The notes below the pieces were generated by a model. That model did no database searches, was not told the origin of the DNA, and was given only the letters and a program-made list of their open reading frames with translations. 64,000 bases of DNA, from the NCBI GenBank assembly GCA_013396635.1, contig WBMW01000013.1:124001-188000 (forward strand), written 5' to 3'. Origin of the DNA: Penelope pileata. Taxonomy: Eukaryota > Chordata > Aves > Galliformes > Cracidae. The position numbers and the translations under genes were made by a program. Shown here piece by piece: positions 1 through 13,600 of the stretch; positions within the stretch are counted from its first letter, which is position 1; every line of letters starts with the position of its first letter.

Positions 1-2550
1 TAATTTTCACTCCCTCATACAATTCTTCTAAATTACTTTTTGGAGTACTGGCTATTAATATTTTAGGAAGCTTTGATGTTTTACTTTATAGTCTTCAATT
101 TTATTTTACATTTCACAGGTTCCTAGCTGCAAATAATCCTACAGGCAATTTTCTCACATTGCAGCTATTCCTTGAAAGATATGCTAATGTAGAAAGGCAC
201 TTGCAATACTGGGGGTTAAGTTAATCACCCAAAATGAGTCATATTACTGTCAGTGGTATATAAAGACATCCCATAGTGAATTACTAGGCAGAGTAGTGTT
301 AAAGCTCCTCTATAAATACCAGAAGCTGAAGATGTGTAGAAATAATCATTCATTTCAGAATCCATTGAACTAAGGAATTTGGATTTTGTTGTTTCTGGAC
401 TCAAAGGTACCAAATAAATACAGTGTTTGTGTTTTCCTTTTAAATAACTGCAATATTGTTTGGAAAGCCCTTGTGGATCAAAAAAGACAAAATAACAATT
501 ACTCTCTATGTTAATATCTTTGCACAGAAAAGGAATTGTCTGCTCTTTGTTCAAGAGAAATGGTAAGAAAGAGTAAGACATTCAGGGCACCTAGTAAATG
601 AATAATGAGATTATGTCATTTAGAATTGAACTTGGAATGATTCTCATAACCTTAGACTTGTTTACAAGTAGCCAGAAGGTATATGCAGTGGACATATATG
701 TATACGTATTCCTTATACAGGATAATTCACAATATGCTTGTTCACATAGAGTTCTTCACAGTATGTTCTTCAAATAGAGACATTTTAGGTTCCTACGTAG
801 TAAATATCTGCCAGATATTTCTATGTCCCGTATAATTCCAAATGAAGTAAACTTCAGCTAGAATCCATTGGGATGTGAATGACGAAGCTTTTATCCAGGA
901 AAGTTGAACACTGTGATGAAAATGTATTCCCGGTACTTAGAGCTAACTGGCTGCTATCACACAAAGTACTCCTCTGGTCTTGCTAACCACAAAGAAACAT
1001 TTAGCTATGTAGGCTGAAGAACACAGTTAGGATCTGCTGCCAGGTCTGATTTTTATTGGTTGCATCAGTTGCAATGCCACAGTGCTATTCTGTATGGACA
1101 GTAGATTAAGGAGTTTTGGATAGCCTTAATCTGTTCTGTCAGAAGGGTACTTTATCAGCAGAATGACTGTTTAGAGGGAGGCAGAAGTATAGTTCAGGGC
1201 TGCATTTTAAAACAGCAGTACAGCAGTACTTATAATGATCCAGATTTCTCTTTCTTGTCTGGAAAAAAATTGAAATAAGATTTAGTTACATTGCAGTGAT
1301 ATGCATTTTTATGAGAACAAATACATTTCAAAGCAGAAAAGATAGGGAGTGTGTGGGAAAGGTTTACGTGGAACACAGTATTTATTTGCCATGCATATTT
1401 GATATGTGTTCATTAAATACGCAATAGAAATGTCAACATAAAGTGCTGTTTAGATCCTCCTATAAAAACAAACTACATCGATATTAAAATTGGAATGCAC
1501 TAATCTTTGGTTAAATACAAGCCTTATTTGCTATCCAGCAAAGAAATGTTTGGTTGACTGTTGTTAAATAACCATATATTTAACATAATTTAATTTGTCC
1601 TGCCTTTATAAACTCTAATAGAGTGATATTCTGTCAGTGTAACCAGCACTTTCACATACCATCATCTGCCATTATATGTTGTTTTTTCCAACTCTCACCC
1701 ATTGATATTCAATCACTAACAATTATCACCAGCCCATGCCTAATTCAAAAGTATTTTTGCAGTCTCACTGAACCATTGCCAATCCTTCTTACAAAGAGAA
1801 AAATCACATATCTCTCCAAGGAATACTTTTTTATAACATTCGTTCATCTGACATAACCACAAAAGCTAAATCTATTTGCTACTAAATTAACATATGAGGT
1901 AGATGGCAGCATTTGAGAGTTGGTATTTAGAACTAAATGCTAAACATTCCTAAGTTAGGGTATTTTTATTTTTCTGTTGGTTGTTGGGGTTTTTTTTGCT
2001 GGTATACCCAAATTGACATAGAAAGTTATTCCTTTCACCAGATTGGACTTAGGCTTTTAAACAGCACTTGTAATGATGGCCTATATATGCTGAAAAGGTT
2101 CTTCTACAACAGTCATTGCAAAGGTACTTTTCATCAGGATATCTGATTAGGAATATAAAATATACCATACAGGATTGGCATCCACATACCACATGGGATT
2201 GTCATCCAAGCCTTATATGGACCAGCAATTTAAAGGGAGATGTAAACTGGGGGTTATGTCCTGAAGCATAATATCCCTTGCTCATAGCCTTGGCAATTTC
2301 ATTCTCTGTAATGCAACCTTGAATGCTCCTACTGCCTATGTATCTACTATTTGGAGCAGAGTCTTACTGCTCTACACTGTTAATTTCATAATATTTTTAG
2401 AAGGAGTTCCATGGGTGTACAATTTATCTAAAAACTGTCTTTCTACAAGTCTTTCAGTAGGTTTACCCAGCAATCAGTCAAGTGCCTGCAGTGTAATGCG
2501 GAAAAACCTGAGCTAGATTTAAATTCAAACACCGGTAACAATCTAACCAA
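1..2550. other. Unique AT-rich DNA, no gene seen
   Basis: I see no exon-like open frame, recognised repeat or RNA gene here. The open frames present are short, rich in Ile, Phe, Ser and Cys, and look like random translations of AT-rich DNA. Whether this is intergenic or intronic cannot be decided from sequence alone. Confidence 0.6.
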
Positions 2551-2629
2551 GGCAGCACTGAGCTCAGCACAGCCAATTTACTTTGCTGAGAAGCTGGGTA
2601 AATTAGCTCATGCTGAGATCTGTGCTGCC
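2551..2629. repeat. Long imperfect hairpin, possible pre-miRNA-like structure
   Basis: The left arm at 2551-2581 begins GGCAGCAC and ends AATTTAC. The right arm at 2598-2629 begins GTAAATT and ends GTGCTGCC. They pair over about 31 positions, with 27 Watson-Crick pairs, three mismatches and one small bulge region. The loop is about 16 bases (2582-2597). The 79-base size and imperfect stem resemble an animal pre-microRNA, but a small palindromic transposon relic would look the same. The fold could form from either strand, so strand is not assigned. I do not recognise it as a named microRNA. No flanking gene helps. Confidence 0.5.
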
Positions 2630-5600
2630 GTAACTGACTGCTGGCAGTGCCCGGGATCACTACTTTAAAGCTGGTGTGGGTGTCTCTCTAGTGTACTGCA
2701 GTCATTGCTGATGTACTCTTGCAGTGCAGTGTATACATACACATAATTCATTGCTTTTCTGTTTCTGGGTGTCTTTCTGTTGAGTATGTTCCACACAGGA
2801 ATTTCCTGATTTGCATCTTCTGCCATTATTGCTCTGATCCTTTTATTTTTTCCTGCCTCTTTTTCAGAACCAACAGCAGTTCAATCCTTAATTGTTTTTG
2901 TCTTTGGCCTCTTTCAAGTCCTGCCAAATGTTTTGAGCTGGGAGTGACCAGAGTAAGAAAGATGTCACCTCCTTCCATATGCTTCATACTGCTGTCATTA
3001 TCTGCCACAACTAAATGTCTGCTTTTTAAACTAGATGCCCGTAAAATGTCCCCAGGAGACTTCAGGGAGATTTAGTTAACATAATGCCATTGTGATTGCT
3101 TCCTCTCTCCAGTGTGTCTGGACCCAATGTCCTGAGGAGTACACACATTAGTTTTATTACAGCCCAGTATTCTGAAGTATGTACATACCACATATCAGAA
3201 CTACAAAGGCATTCAATTGTGTATTAGATAGTTGGTAAAAATTAAATTGATGAGGGTAATCATAAATTTTGAAAAAACGGAAAATAGCAATAACTAATGT
3301 TCAGTCATTTTTATATTACCTGTCTAAATGTGAATATGCCTTTTATTTCTCTCCTCTTCCTGTTCCAACTTCTTTGTTGTTTTCTACTCTGTCCAGTGTG
3401 AATCTGATTCTTTAAAAATATGCTTTGATTGATAATGCATCCTCTCAGCTCATTAAAAGCACAGAAAGGTCATGCACTGCTTGTGAAAGAATAATTCAGT
3501 GCGTATCTTGGTACATGGGAAATACAAAGGAAAAACAACCCAAAAATTGTGTTTTATATCCTAAAACAAGTCTTATTGAAAAGGCTTATTGCAGTTACTT
3601 ATTTTTTATATAGCTGGTGAAAATCATGAAGGGAGCCAGACAGGTAGACAGACAAGTAGGTCTCTGTTGTTGTTTTGGAAGATTAGTGAAAAACTATGAC
3701 CCTTGGCAAAAAATTTAAACTTTATGAGAGAAGGAAACACTGAAAAGACAGAAGGAAAGAAAGTTGTACTGTATTTAGGGATTTCATTGCATCCTTTATT
3801 AAAGATCAGAGTGAAAAAAACAGGATTTTAATAAGGAAGAATTTAAAATAATTAGACAATTAGAATGAATGCCTCATTAAAATAATGAGATCTGTATGCT
3901 ATATAACAATGCTTTTTGTTTTCCTCATTCTGAAATATGGAAGCTTTGGTCAAGATGCTGAACTCCCAGGAATGCTGCCCTGCCAGTAGAGGTTTTCATG
4001 CAGGCGTGGCCTGGTCTGTGTTGCCTTAGCAAGCATAGCAGGCTGTGCCACCACAGCCCTGCACAGTTCCTTCAGAGAAGTCATCAGGAACCATACCCCT
4101 CAGCTCTTCTGAATGTCTTTTGGAAATAATGATATGAATTTTGTCACTTTAAAATGATCTTTTTGGGGAAATAGCTGACAGTGAAATGGGTGTTAGAATG
4201 ACAGGAACATCCTGCACTCCAGGCTCTTTCACAAAACAAAGGTATTTCAATGCCATTTGAAACCACCAGAGACAAATGTTTGTTTCCATTCTCATATCAC
4301 AAACACCTAATCAAAATGGTCTGAGGAGACAGGGAAAACCATTACTAAGCTGAGCCCAAATATGCCGGGTTCTAGCCTGAGAGAAATTTGTAGCCTGAAG
4401 TTATAAGCCACTGAAAATAGGTGTTCGTAATGGAAGTGCCATCTTAACCTTATCTATAGTGGCACTACTGCTTTCCTATAATATCTCCTTTCCTAGCATC
4501 TGTGAAATTGTAATCTGTCCTCTGTCTGGTAACTGTAGAGGTGATGAAACCAAGGAATATGTTCTGAACCACCTTAATTTATCTGCACTAGGTTTTTACT
4601 GACGCATAAAAGGAAAGGTGAGCAGGTGGGCAAGGGGCTGATGTCAAACAGCTGAGTGCCTCAGACATTCTTGAGAGAAAGAAAAACAGGGCACTGGATG
4701 ACTGTCTGTATCTGTCCCTACATTACCTTTTCATGTCTCAACATTTTTTCTTTCTCTACAGCAAACATAGAACGAAATTATTCACGATATTTGGAAGTTT
4801 CACCTATAGTATTTGTTTTTCAGCCTAGTGGGCCGAAAAGCAAATTGGTATAGGACATCACAGTACTGCTAATGCAGATGTTATCTCTGGAAACATTCTG
4901 TAATACTCAGCATTAATGCCATCCAGCTGCCAAATAGCGGTATGTGCTGTACTGATTCTTTGTAACCAATATAGCTTCCATTATTGCCTTTATCATGTAG
5001 TCGTGATGAGAGAGACCTGTAATGCTATCTTAAAAAGCAGTCATGGTAAATATTTTTCTTGCATAATCACTTAATCATTTTTGTTTTCTGAATTGTTTGT
5101 TGCATTGCCTTACTTCTTTGTAAATTTGGTCAACTGTATCTCTACCAATGCAAATGGTCTTTAATGGCCCAACAAATTAACTTCTTTTTGAGACTGTTAT
5201 GTCTCAAACTACCCATTAACTCACAGAAACATTCAGGGATAAAGGATTTGACTCCTTTGAAGTTTTCTTACAACATTAACCATTTTCCTGTTTGAATCAG
5301 AGCATTTAAATATTGGGGTACAAATGATGTGAGCCCTGAAAGAAGCCAGGGTTCTAACCTTTGACAAAGAAATTTTTCCTTATTAGTCAAGTAATATCTC
5401 ATGTCTTCACTTAGGGTGATGACCAAAAAATATAGAACTTCAGTCCAGTTATCAGTCTGCAGGGCTGATCAGACAAATCTGGTGAAGGTTTATATTTGAC
5501 TCTCTAGAGGAGAAAGTTATTGGCACAAATTTCTGTTATCCAGACCACCAAATTTGAACTGCTATGCTTAGCATATTTCTTTAGCCAATTTTCAATTATT

Positions 5601-6120
5601 TCACATGCATGACACAGAACAGCTATCTTGAAGGGCCAGAGGAGGATTCTTTTTCTGGGCACTATCGCAATGCAGTATTTACCTGGTCCTCCGGCCTCAT
5701 TCTCTCAGAAATTACCCTTGTTAATACTTTGTTTCATCCTTGCACTACCTTCTGATTCTCCTGCAGCTGTGAGCGCTCTCATTCTGGCTCATGCAATCAC
5801 ATGCAGGTACACAGTAGTCATCAATGATTTCTCAGCACTCCACATTACTCAGACTTCTGCTAATTTTAGAAACTATTTAACTGTACAGGATTAAATTTGC
5901 CTGAGGGTATATGGCTTGTTAGTGACCCCAGAGTCAAACAGTGTAGGCAAAGCTGGAGAGGCAATTCATGAGTGTGTGTATGCAAACGTGTGTTCATGAC
6001 TTGCATTATGGAGCTCTCAGCATGTATGAAAAAAGCAGTCATATTTCCTGTACATACATAACATTTATATTATTTTCAAATACACTGTTCCCATATATGT
6101 TTGTGGGATTTTTTGTGTGT

Positions 6121-6124
<4 letters not shown>
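2630..6124. other. Unique DNA, no gene seen
   Basis: No recognisable exon or mobile element. A slightly GC-richer patch at about 3960-4100 contains a short hairpin (GGCTGTG, a four-base loop, CACAGCC), but I cannot assign it to a family. The open frames at 2719-3075 and 5628-5894 have no recognisable domains and are probably chance frames. Confidence 0.55.
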
Positions 6125-6151
<27 letters not shown>

Positions 6152-6199
6152 TTATGTGGTTGTTTTCTTTTCTTTTTTTTCTTTTTCTTTTTTTTTTTT
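6125..6199 (+). repeat. (TG)n microsatellite followed by a pyrimidine tract
   Basis: A run of 13 TG units lies at 6125-6150. After a short TTTATGTGGTTG spacer it is followed by a T-rich, C-interrupted pyrimidine tract to about 6199. Alternating TG can adopt Z-DNA and the pyrimidine tract is low complexity. It is probably a polymorphic simple repeat with no gene function. Confidence 0.9.
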
Positions 6200-7726
6200 A
6201 ATAAATAAGAATATAGAACTTATGTAGAGTAATATAAAATAGTAGGTATTTCTGGAAAACAGGGAAAATTATAAAAGAGAAGGATATAGATATAAAATGT
6301 TTTCACCTATAGGCCAAATCTATTTGTCAGGAACATTCAACATTGAGGTTGTAATTCGTTACTCTCACAAGGATGTGTTCAGATTCTTTTCCATATTGTA
6401 TCTTATAACAGCATTTGGCTAATTAACAACAGATTGTTTCAAACAGTTTTCATTTTCTTCGAAGTAGTAAAATATAGTTTTTGAAATTGGCACTGTAATT
6501 TCAGATGTCTTCCAGGAAAAAAGAAAAAAAGATAATTTCCAGGTAAATAATATTTAGATAAACAGGTACCTTACCAGAAATTGTGGCTATTTGTGTTTTT
6601 TGTTGGTTTTGTTTGTTCATTTGTTTGTTTTAATACTTGTTAGGACAGTTTAGAGCTGTTACAATCCAAAACTACCATAACTATTTTCCCTTCTAATCTT
6701 CTACATATCCTGACACTCTTGTTCTTTATCCAGATGTCCTTCATTATCAAGATAATTCTCTGAACATGTGCAACAGTTCCTGGAAATGCCCCCTGAAATT
6801 GGAAGACAGGACCAAGGCTTGAGAAGAGATTTTTATTTTATTAATTTATAATGAACTGTACCCTCTCTGATAACGAATGCAGAGACTTTCATCAGCTGTT
6901 TGCCTAGCATATGTTTGCATGCCTAGCTTTCAAATTAGGGTCATGCTTCCTAATAGGTAGGTACAGAACTGCAACCAAACAGAAATGTGCTTTCAGGAAG
7001 CCCTTTTAAATACCCTTACAGCCTTTAGGTACAACAAATTTGTAAAGTATAACAAAATTTTTAAGAAATGATCAGTACCAGTACTGTCTACAAGATAGAA
7101 ATGGAAACTTTAATAGCACTAATTATGTGCACAAAAACTGTCAAAATATCCTGCTAAATGAACATGTAGGTGTCCACCTCAAAGTCTGAGCAGTTAATTG
7201 CCTTCATCACAGATGGAGTAATTGCACAGATATATTTGTGTATGGCTGCAAGAATGTATTTCATGCATAATACCTAGGTCTAGATCTCTTCCCTATTTGT
7301 TTTCAGAGATTTTGATACACACTGCAGCAGCATCCAGAAGCACAAGGTAAGTCCTCTGCTGTAGCTTCTCCTCTTCCCTATGTTAAAGCATTCTTGCAGA
7401 AATGTTTGAAAGAATCGGGGTGGCTATCACTTGTCAGAGTTTATATCTCAAGCTGTTAGTTAAGAAGATACCAGAGCTGGAAACACCTACTAAAAACAAA
7501 AACTTAACTAAGTTCACCTCAGTTGATTTCCATCTCAAACAAAAATGCAAATACCAGAGATTCAAACAAGACAATCCTAAAAGCCTTCAAAGTGAAACTT
7601 TTTGCACTATCCAAATAGACACAAAAATACCAAGATACTGCATCTTGGTTACTGATTAAATTCTGTGGATTTGGAAAAATAAATCTAGCCCTTTTAAGAT
7701 AGAAAATATATATGTTTATAAATATA
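6200..7726. other. Unique DNA, no gene seen
   Basis: AT-rich sequence without recognised features. The T/G-rich patch at about 6593-6632 is a degenerate GTTT simple repeat. The frames at 7402-7659 and 7519-7743 overlap on opposite strands and show no known domain. Confidence 0.55.
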
Positions 7727-7863
7727 TATGAGGACTGATCCAAAAGTAATGTTTCCTATTTCATTATGTTGGCTCGTGACATCAGAGATGAATGCTGGTC
7801 GTATGGCAGTAGAGGTTGAACCTTCTCACCAATATTCCATTCCATTTTGTTGCTGTGCAACAG

Positions 7864-9027
7864 ATGGCAGCAGAGGGGCAGTCTGACATGGAAGCGAGTG
7901 TGAAGCAAAGGTGTGTCACTGAATTCCCCCATACAGAAAAAATGGCACCCATTGAAATTCATTGATGCTTACTGAATGTTTATGGAGACCAAACATTGAA
8001 TGTTAGCACAGTGAGGCAGTAGATGGTGTGTTTCGGCAGTGGTGACAGTGACATGAAGGATAAGCCACATTCCAGACAGCCATGCACAGCTGTCACACCA
8101 TGAAATGAAGAGCAGCTTGAACAGCTCATCCATGAGAATCGGCAGATTGCAACCAGGGAACTGTTTACAGAGCTGAATAATGGCTTCAGTGCATTGGAAA
8201 TGATGGTGGCAACATTGTAATATCACAAAGTTTGTGCCTGCGAGTCCCACAAATGCTAATATTGGAATTGAAAGAATGTGGTTTGTCAGAACTTATTGAA
8301 CAAATATGATGCTGAAGCTGACAGCTTCTTGGATTGCATCATTACTGGTGATGAGATGTGGTATCATCACCATAACCTGGAGTCAAAACTGCAGTCCATA
8401 CAGTGGAGATGTGAATTCCCTACCAAAGAAAAAATTCCCTGGAGATATTCAAGACCCGCCTGGATGCCCACCTGTGCAACCTGCTGTAGGGAACCTGCTT
8501 TGGCAGGGGGGTTGGACTCGATGATCTCTCGAGGTCCCTTCCAACCCCTACAGTTCTGTGATTCTGTTGATTCTGTGATTCAAGATGAAGCCCTCAGTGG
8601 GTAAAGTGATGTGCACTGACTTTCGGGATAGGAAAGGAGTGATCCTTCTGGATTTCCTGGAGTCTGGACAAACCATCATCTCTGACTGCTACACTGCAAC
8701 GCTAAGTTGAAGGCTTTAACTTCCAGAGTCAGGCTAGAGAAGACAATCTTTCTTTTGCAACATGATAATATCAGGCCCCATACCAGCTTGAAGGCCATGG
8801 AACACATCACCAATCTTGGCTGGACTGTCCTACCACACCCACCGTATAGTCTGGATTTGGTGCCTTCTGATTTCCATCTATTTGGACTGATGAAAAATGG
8901 ACGATATGGGCAACATTTTCCTAGCAATGCTGTTGTCATAGCAGCTGTGAAGCAGCGGGTCACCTCCGCTGATGCAGATTTTTACAAGTGTGGTATGCTC
9001 TTGTTCATCGCTGGCAAAAATACATAG
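7864..9027 (+). pseudogene. Mariner transposase pseudogene
   Basis: A transposase of this family cuts and pastes the element by binding its inverted repeats and using a DDD catalytic triad. The reading frame from an ATG at 7864 (or 7888) can be followed to the CR1 insertion. It has in-frame stops at 7963, 8020, 8101, 8218, 8257 and 8269. The first catalytic block, TGDEMW, lies near 8347-8364. After the CR1 insertion the frame resumes with QHDNIRPH (second Asp, near 8757) and PPYSLDLVPSDFHLF (third Asp, near 8840-8883). Near the C-terminus a frameshift turns the usual tail into a short unrelated end at 9027. The catalytic residues survive, but the stops, frameshift and insertion make it non-functional. 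Confidence 0.88.
8435..8580 (+). mobile_element. CR1 LINE 3' end inserted in the mariner transposase
   Basis: This segment starts with CCTGGAGATATTCAAGACC, encodes the last residues of CR1 ORF2, and continues through the 3' UTR (GGTTGGACTCGATGATCTC). It ends in the ATTCTGTG-type tail repeats characteristic of CR1. It matches the 3' end of the CR1 at 27.7-27.85 kb almost base for base. It is severely 5'-truncated, as most CR1 insertions are. The mariner coding sequence resumes directly after it, so it landed in an existing mariner copy. An ATTC sequence at both borders may be the target duplication, but it overlaps the tail motif and is ambiguous. Confidence 0.92.
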
Positions 9028-9163
9028 CTAATGGTGGTGACTATGCTGAAAACAGCATTTTGTATCTGGGAATTTGTTCTATTAAACAGTATTATTTTGC
9101 TCTTTGTTGAAGTTTCCATGGAAATAAAAAATAGGAGGCATTACTTTCAGAGCAACCTACGTA

Positions 9164-10464
9164 TATATACACAAAAATATATGTAAATTAAAGAGTTTTG
9201 CCTTAGTGAAGCTAGATTAAAAACGTTCTCTTGGAGCATAAACCGTAGCAACAGAAGCTGAAAAAAGAATTCATTGAAATTCATGCCTCCAGAGTTTATA
9301 CATCTATATAACAAGTGTGTTGTGCTCTTTCAAGCTGCTGAGCTGAAGTCTTTACTTGGCAAAGGTGATCCACTGCCTCACCCTCTACCCCACAAGCTTA
9401 TGACTCTCAATTTCAAGTGAAACCCATCTGCTTTTTTCTAGCGGTTACTTTTTAATTGCTTTGAATGTCCTAACTGTTGTTAAAATGTTTGGAGTTTCCA
9501 AGTCCAGTTGTACACTGAAAAAAATTGCTAGTTTGCAAGCTGTCACTGAAGTCAGAGATTAGGTATTGATCTCAGAAGAAAATTACTGAGGATTGTGGAA
9601 GATTTTGCTCTGACAAGGAAGAATGACTTTTGAGGCCTCCAAAGATGCAAAATTCTTTCAGTGATGTGCATTAGTGCTAATCAGTGTGTTGCCATGGTTC
9701 AGTAGAAGTCAGCACTGAACTTCACAAAACTCTTTCAACCTTTCCTCTCTAACTGTATATATGTGAAAGTAACAATAAATTTTGTTGACAATTACTTCCA
9801 CATCTATTGGCAGTCATTCAGCTTCAACGTGAACAGCATTGTGCACAATATATGTAGTACAGCCAACACCCATTAACTATCTCCCTAGTTTCTCTTGTGA
9901 CTTAGAGAACATGTTATTTTTCCCCCGTGAGTAGCTCTTTCAAATGCTGAATTAGTAATATTAGCACCAAATACTACTAATTTGTCAGCCAGGCTGTGTT
10001 TTTCCAAAGTGTTCACAATGGGGGCTGATAACTGCTTTGCAGTTCAGCAGAGCAAAGATGAAAATTCAAAAACTTTTGTAAATCACTTGTAAAAGTCTTA
10101 AAGAAGTAGCAGTTTTTTTAACCGTTAGAATATTAAGTATGTATGTAAAAAAAATAAAAAATAAAAAAGTGGAATGTCAGCCTCACTCTGCAAGAAACTT
10201 AAATGCATGGTAATATGGAAGTATATACTTAGACACTTTGAAGAAGCAGAGCTGGAAACATTTTCAATAACATGAAATCCTTGTTCAAAGAGTATATGGT
10301 CAGGACCACTTCTGTGTTTTCAGATTTTAGGGGCTAGCTTAAGAAATATTTATGAGGAAGTAAATCTGCTATAAATCTGTTATAAATAACAATTTTCTAT
10401 TATTTATCAAGTGTTCATTGCTTGCATACAGTTTTCATTGACATTGATATGAAATCTGTGCAAA
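9164..10464. other. Unique DNA, no gene seen
   Basis: No recognised repeat or coding exon. A short A-rich simple stretch lies at about 10147-10168. Confidence 0.55.
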
Positions 10465-10614
10465 TCATGAATCACAGAATGGTTCAGGTTGGAAGGGACC
10501 TTAGAGACCATCTTGTTCCAACCCCCTTGCTATGGGCAAGGACACCTCCCACTAGAGCAGGTTGCTCAAAGCCGCATCCAGCCTGGCCTTGAATACTTCC
10601 AGGGAGGGGGAATA
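10465..10614 (-). mobile_element. Short CR1 LINE 3' fragment
   Basis: Read on the minus strand, this gives the end of CR1: a GGGTTGGA-like segment and a tail of ATTCTGTGATTC type at the low-coordinate end. On the plus strand it reads AATCACAGAATGGTTCAGGT, then GGAAGGGACC. Only about 150 bases remain, with no useful coding capacity. Divergence from the other copies suggests a different CR1 subfamily or an older insertion. Confidence 0.9.
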
Positions 10615-13600
10615 ATTGCGTAGCATATGAAACTGAAAATCACAAATGGATCAGGGTTGATTGTCTTACTTTTCTAGTCAGTTTTCCTACACAATTCCTA
10701 CAGGCAAGTGTACAAACACAGTTGCATACATATAGAAATATGTGAAAACATAAATAGATAGACCTTTATCTAATTTTCCTAAGTATATAGATACCTACCA
10801 TCCGTAAAAGAATGGCATTCAACAGACAACATAGATTTGCATGGACATTTGAGAAGTTCAGTCAGACTCTTTCATTTCATAGATTTTTAATTTTTTATTC
10901 ATTCTCAGTCAAATCCAGTATAAGAATGATAAATAAGAAGGGGCCATTACAGTTAAAACCATCCATGGTTTTTCCCATTGCAAGATACACAGGAGATCAG
11001 CATTATGCTGAGTGAGGTAGTACAGAGAGAAAGGTAACCAGTTTGGTGGCTAAGGAAGATCTACAGGAAGTCTTCCAGAATAAAAATTTGAAGGAAGTTT
11101 GTAAATTGTGTGATTATTCAAGGAGTTTTGTCCACATCTGTACAATTCTATTTTTTAAAGAGAGAGAATTTAATCTAACTGAAGATCAGATGACATTATT
11201 TTCACTGTAAAGAGAGTATATGTTACTGAGCGGCTTTGTTAGCTTTCATGGAAGATTCTCTTCGAAGACCAGGAAGCTGGCTGCTGCGCACTGGGAAGGG
11301 TGACTTCTGTGACTGCCAGTCATTTCTCAACTGGACTAATGAATTTCCAATTTCTAAAGGACTTGGAGAAGTCCACAGTCTCTCTTGGCTGCAAGTCAAA
11401 TGTCCTTGCTAGGTTTTCAGCTGAATCATATGTGAAATTTGATAACATTTTAGGATGACCTTGTGCTATTTCTCTGAGCTCTAAAAGTTGTGTTGTAATA
11501 AAACTCCTAATGTAGGAAAAATTGTATTTAGTTCCTAATGTATCAATGTTGAATTTATAAAAAAAGAAATAATATACTGGGAGTGAGGATTCTCGGGTAG
11601 GTTTTGTTCTTAGAGTTATCACTGATTTACTTGACTCTGGGCAAGTCACGGTTTCAGTACTTTATCAAATGGATATCTAAATCCATTTTAGACAACTGGC
11701 CTGATTAACACTCACCATTCTCCCTAAAAGAGCAATGCAGGCAGTTCCTTGCGGATTTGGTAATTTTGAGAGAAGAATCTTGCTCAGGGATTTTGGAAAT
11801 AAAATAAATTTGATTACTCTTTTAAATGTGTTCTGAGGTGCTTGACACCTAGTTCCCAGTTTTCCCTGGAGCCATTATGGATGTTGTGGAATTAATACAA
11901 TTTCTACTTATAGCTCTTGGGCATGGTTTGCCAATACTTCTAAAACAGTGTACAATCCTTCCATGGAAACTTCAACACAGAAGAAATATATTATCCCTTC
12001 AGAATATATTAGATACTACCTGTTTCATTTGTTTTACTTGAATTTGGATAAAAATAGTTAAAGGAATTATCCAGCATAAGCAGAGCTGAAGCAATGATAC
12101 TGGTTATAAAAACAGCTTCTGAGCAAGAGTGTTATTTTTTATTGAAGTGAGTCTTCTGTTTTATGGCCAGCAATTGCCCTGTGTTTTAATTCCCTTATAA
12201 AGATTACAAAAATAATAATAAAAAAAAAAATAGAGGGAGAGGAAAACATAAGAATATATGCTGTAAATGTTGTGTTCGCATATTTTTCCCCCACAAAGGA
12301 AACTGCTAAAAATGTTGATTTGTTTTAAACCTTTCAACAATCAGAGATTATTGAAATACTAAATTACTAGCACACAAGAGAACTAGATGATTGTTGTTCC
12401 ACATTTACAACAGAAACCAAATGATGGCTTGGAAAAAACAACAGTGGCAAATATTTTGAGTCTTAATTATCGGACTGAAAAGCCTAATGAACAAAAGAGA
12501 GAAGGGGAGGAATGTGTGGAGCAGCAAATGGAAGGACAAATGTTAAGAAAAAAAAATAAAGCCTTTGTCAGGCTCAAAAAGAGAAACAGACTTAATTATT
12601 ATTTTGTCTTCCTTCCATTTTGGGAGCTTTATCTGAAACTATAACTTACAAAGAGCAATTATAAACAAATGGCACCCAGCATGAATACTTCTCTGAGATT
12701 TGATCGTCTCATCCTTGGCTCTTACATCAGCAAAATGATGTGTTACCCATTGGAAATCAGCATGACTAGGAGGATAGAAGACAAGCCATGCAGTGATTTA
12801 AACCTATAGCTTTGTTTATCTTCTCCATATGGAATTGCAACCTGGACAATAGTATCAATCCATTAAAATAAAAGGCTCATTCCAAAGGAACCTGGCTAGA
12901 TTAGTTAAAGTATTCTGCAATTCATAGAGAACAGCAGAGAACATGGAAATAATTTCCTAGAATAATCCAGAGAATTGCTTTATGTTTCTGATATAGATCG
13001 CTGGGGAAATAATTTAAAAGCATTTTTAAATATCTTCCATTTTCTATTATGAGCCTTAGGATTTCCACAGTTTGAGAGAAGTGAGACATTGTGGCTTAGA
13101 AAACTAATTACAAAACATTAAAATGCTCAAGTCTTATGGAACAAATCAAACAGAAAAAAAGATTTCCATGCAAAATGATCAGTGTTGGAATGGAAGCTAC
13201 AGCTTTTACGTGTCTTTCTCTAAACATCTTTGTTATACATTCTCTTTGTTCCTGTTGGCTTACTAATTATCTGTGATTTTTTTTTTTAATGCCCCTTACA
13301 CTGGGTTAATTTTGTCTAACTCAACAGCAGGGGTTTGTGTAATAATAATTCACATAGCAATGTCAATGATTAAAATTCTTTCATTAACATGGTACCTTAA
13401 AGATAATGAATGTGAAGCTTTTAGCTAACCCAATCTCTAGGCTCAGAAAGGCAGTTTTTGCAGAAAATAATAAAAAAAAAATCCTTGTACAGATTAGCTT
13501 TTGCCAGCATAACAAATGAGATCTTTGTTTGGGTGTATTACAAACACAAAGTCATACAAATCAAAGAGCATTTATTATGAATACAATGATGTAGCATGCT

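Larger units (their letters stand above)
7729..9161 (+). mobile_element. Mariner-type DNA transposon (Galluhop-like), near full length, interrupted by CR1
   Basis: Both ends carry the same terminal inverted repeat of roughly 30 bases. The left end contains CCAAAAGTAATG and the right end, read on the other strand, contains CTGAAAGTAATG. TA dinucleotides flank it at 7727-7728 and 9162-9163, as expected for Tc1/mariner target duplication. After removing the internal CR1 fragment the element is about 1.28 kb, normal for mariner. The body encodes a decayed transposase with mariner hallmarks. It resembles the chicken family called Galluhop and, more distantly, mammalian mariner relics. It cannot be autonomous because the frame is broken. 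Confidence 0.9.
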
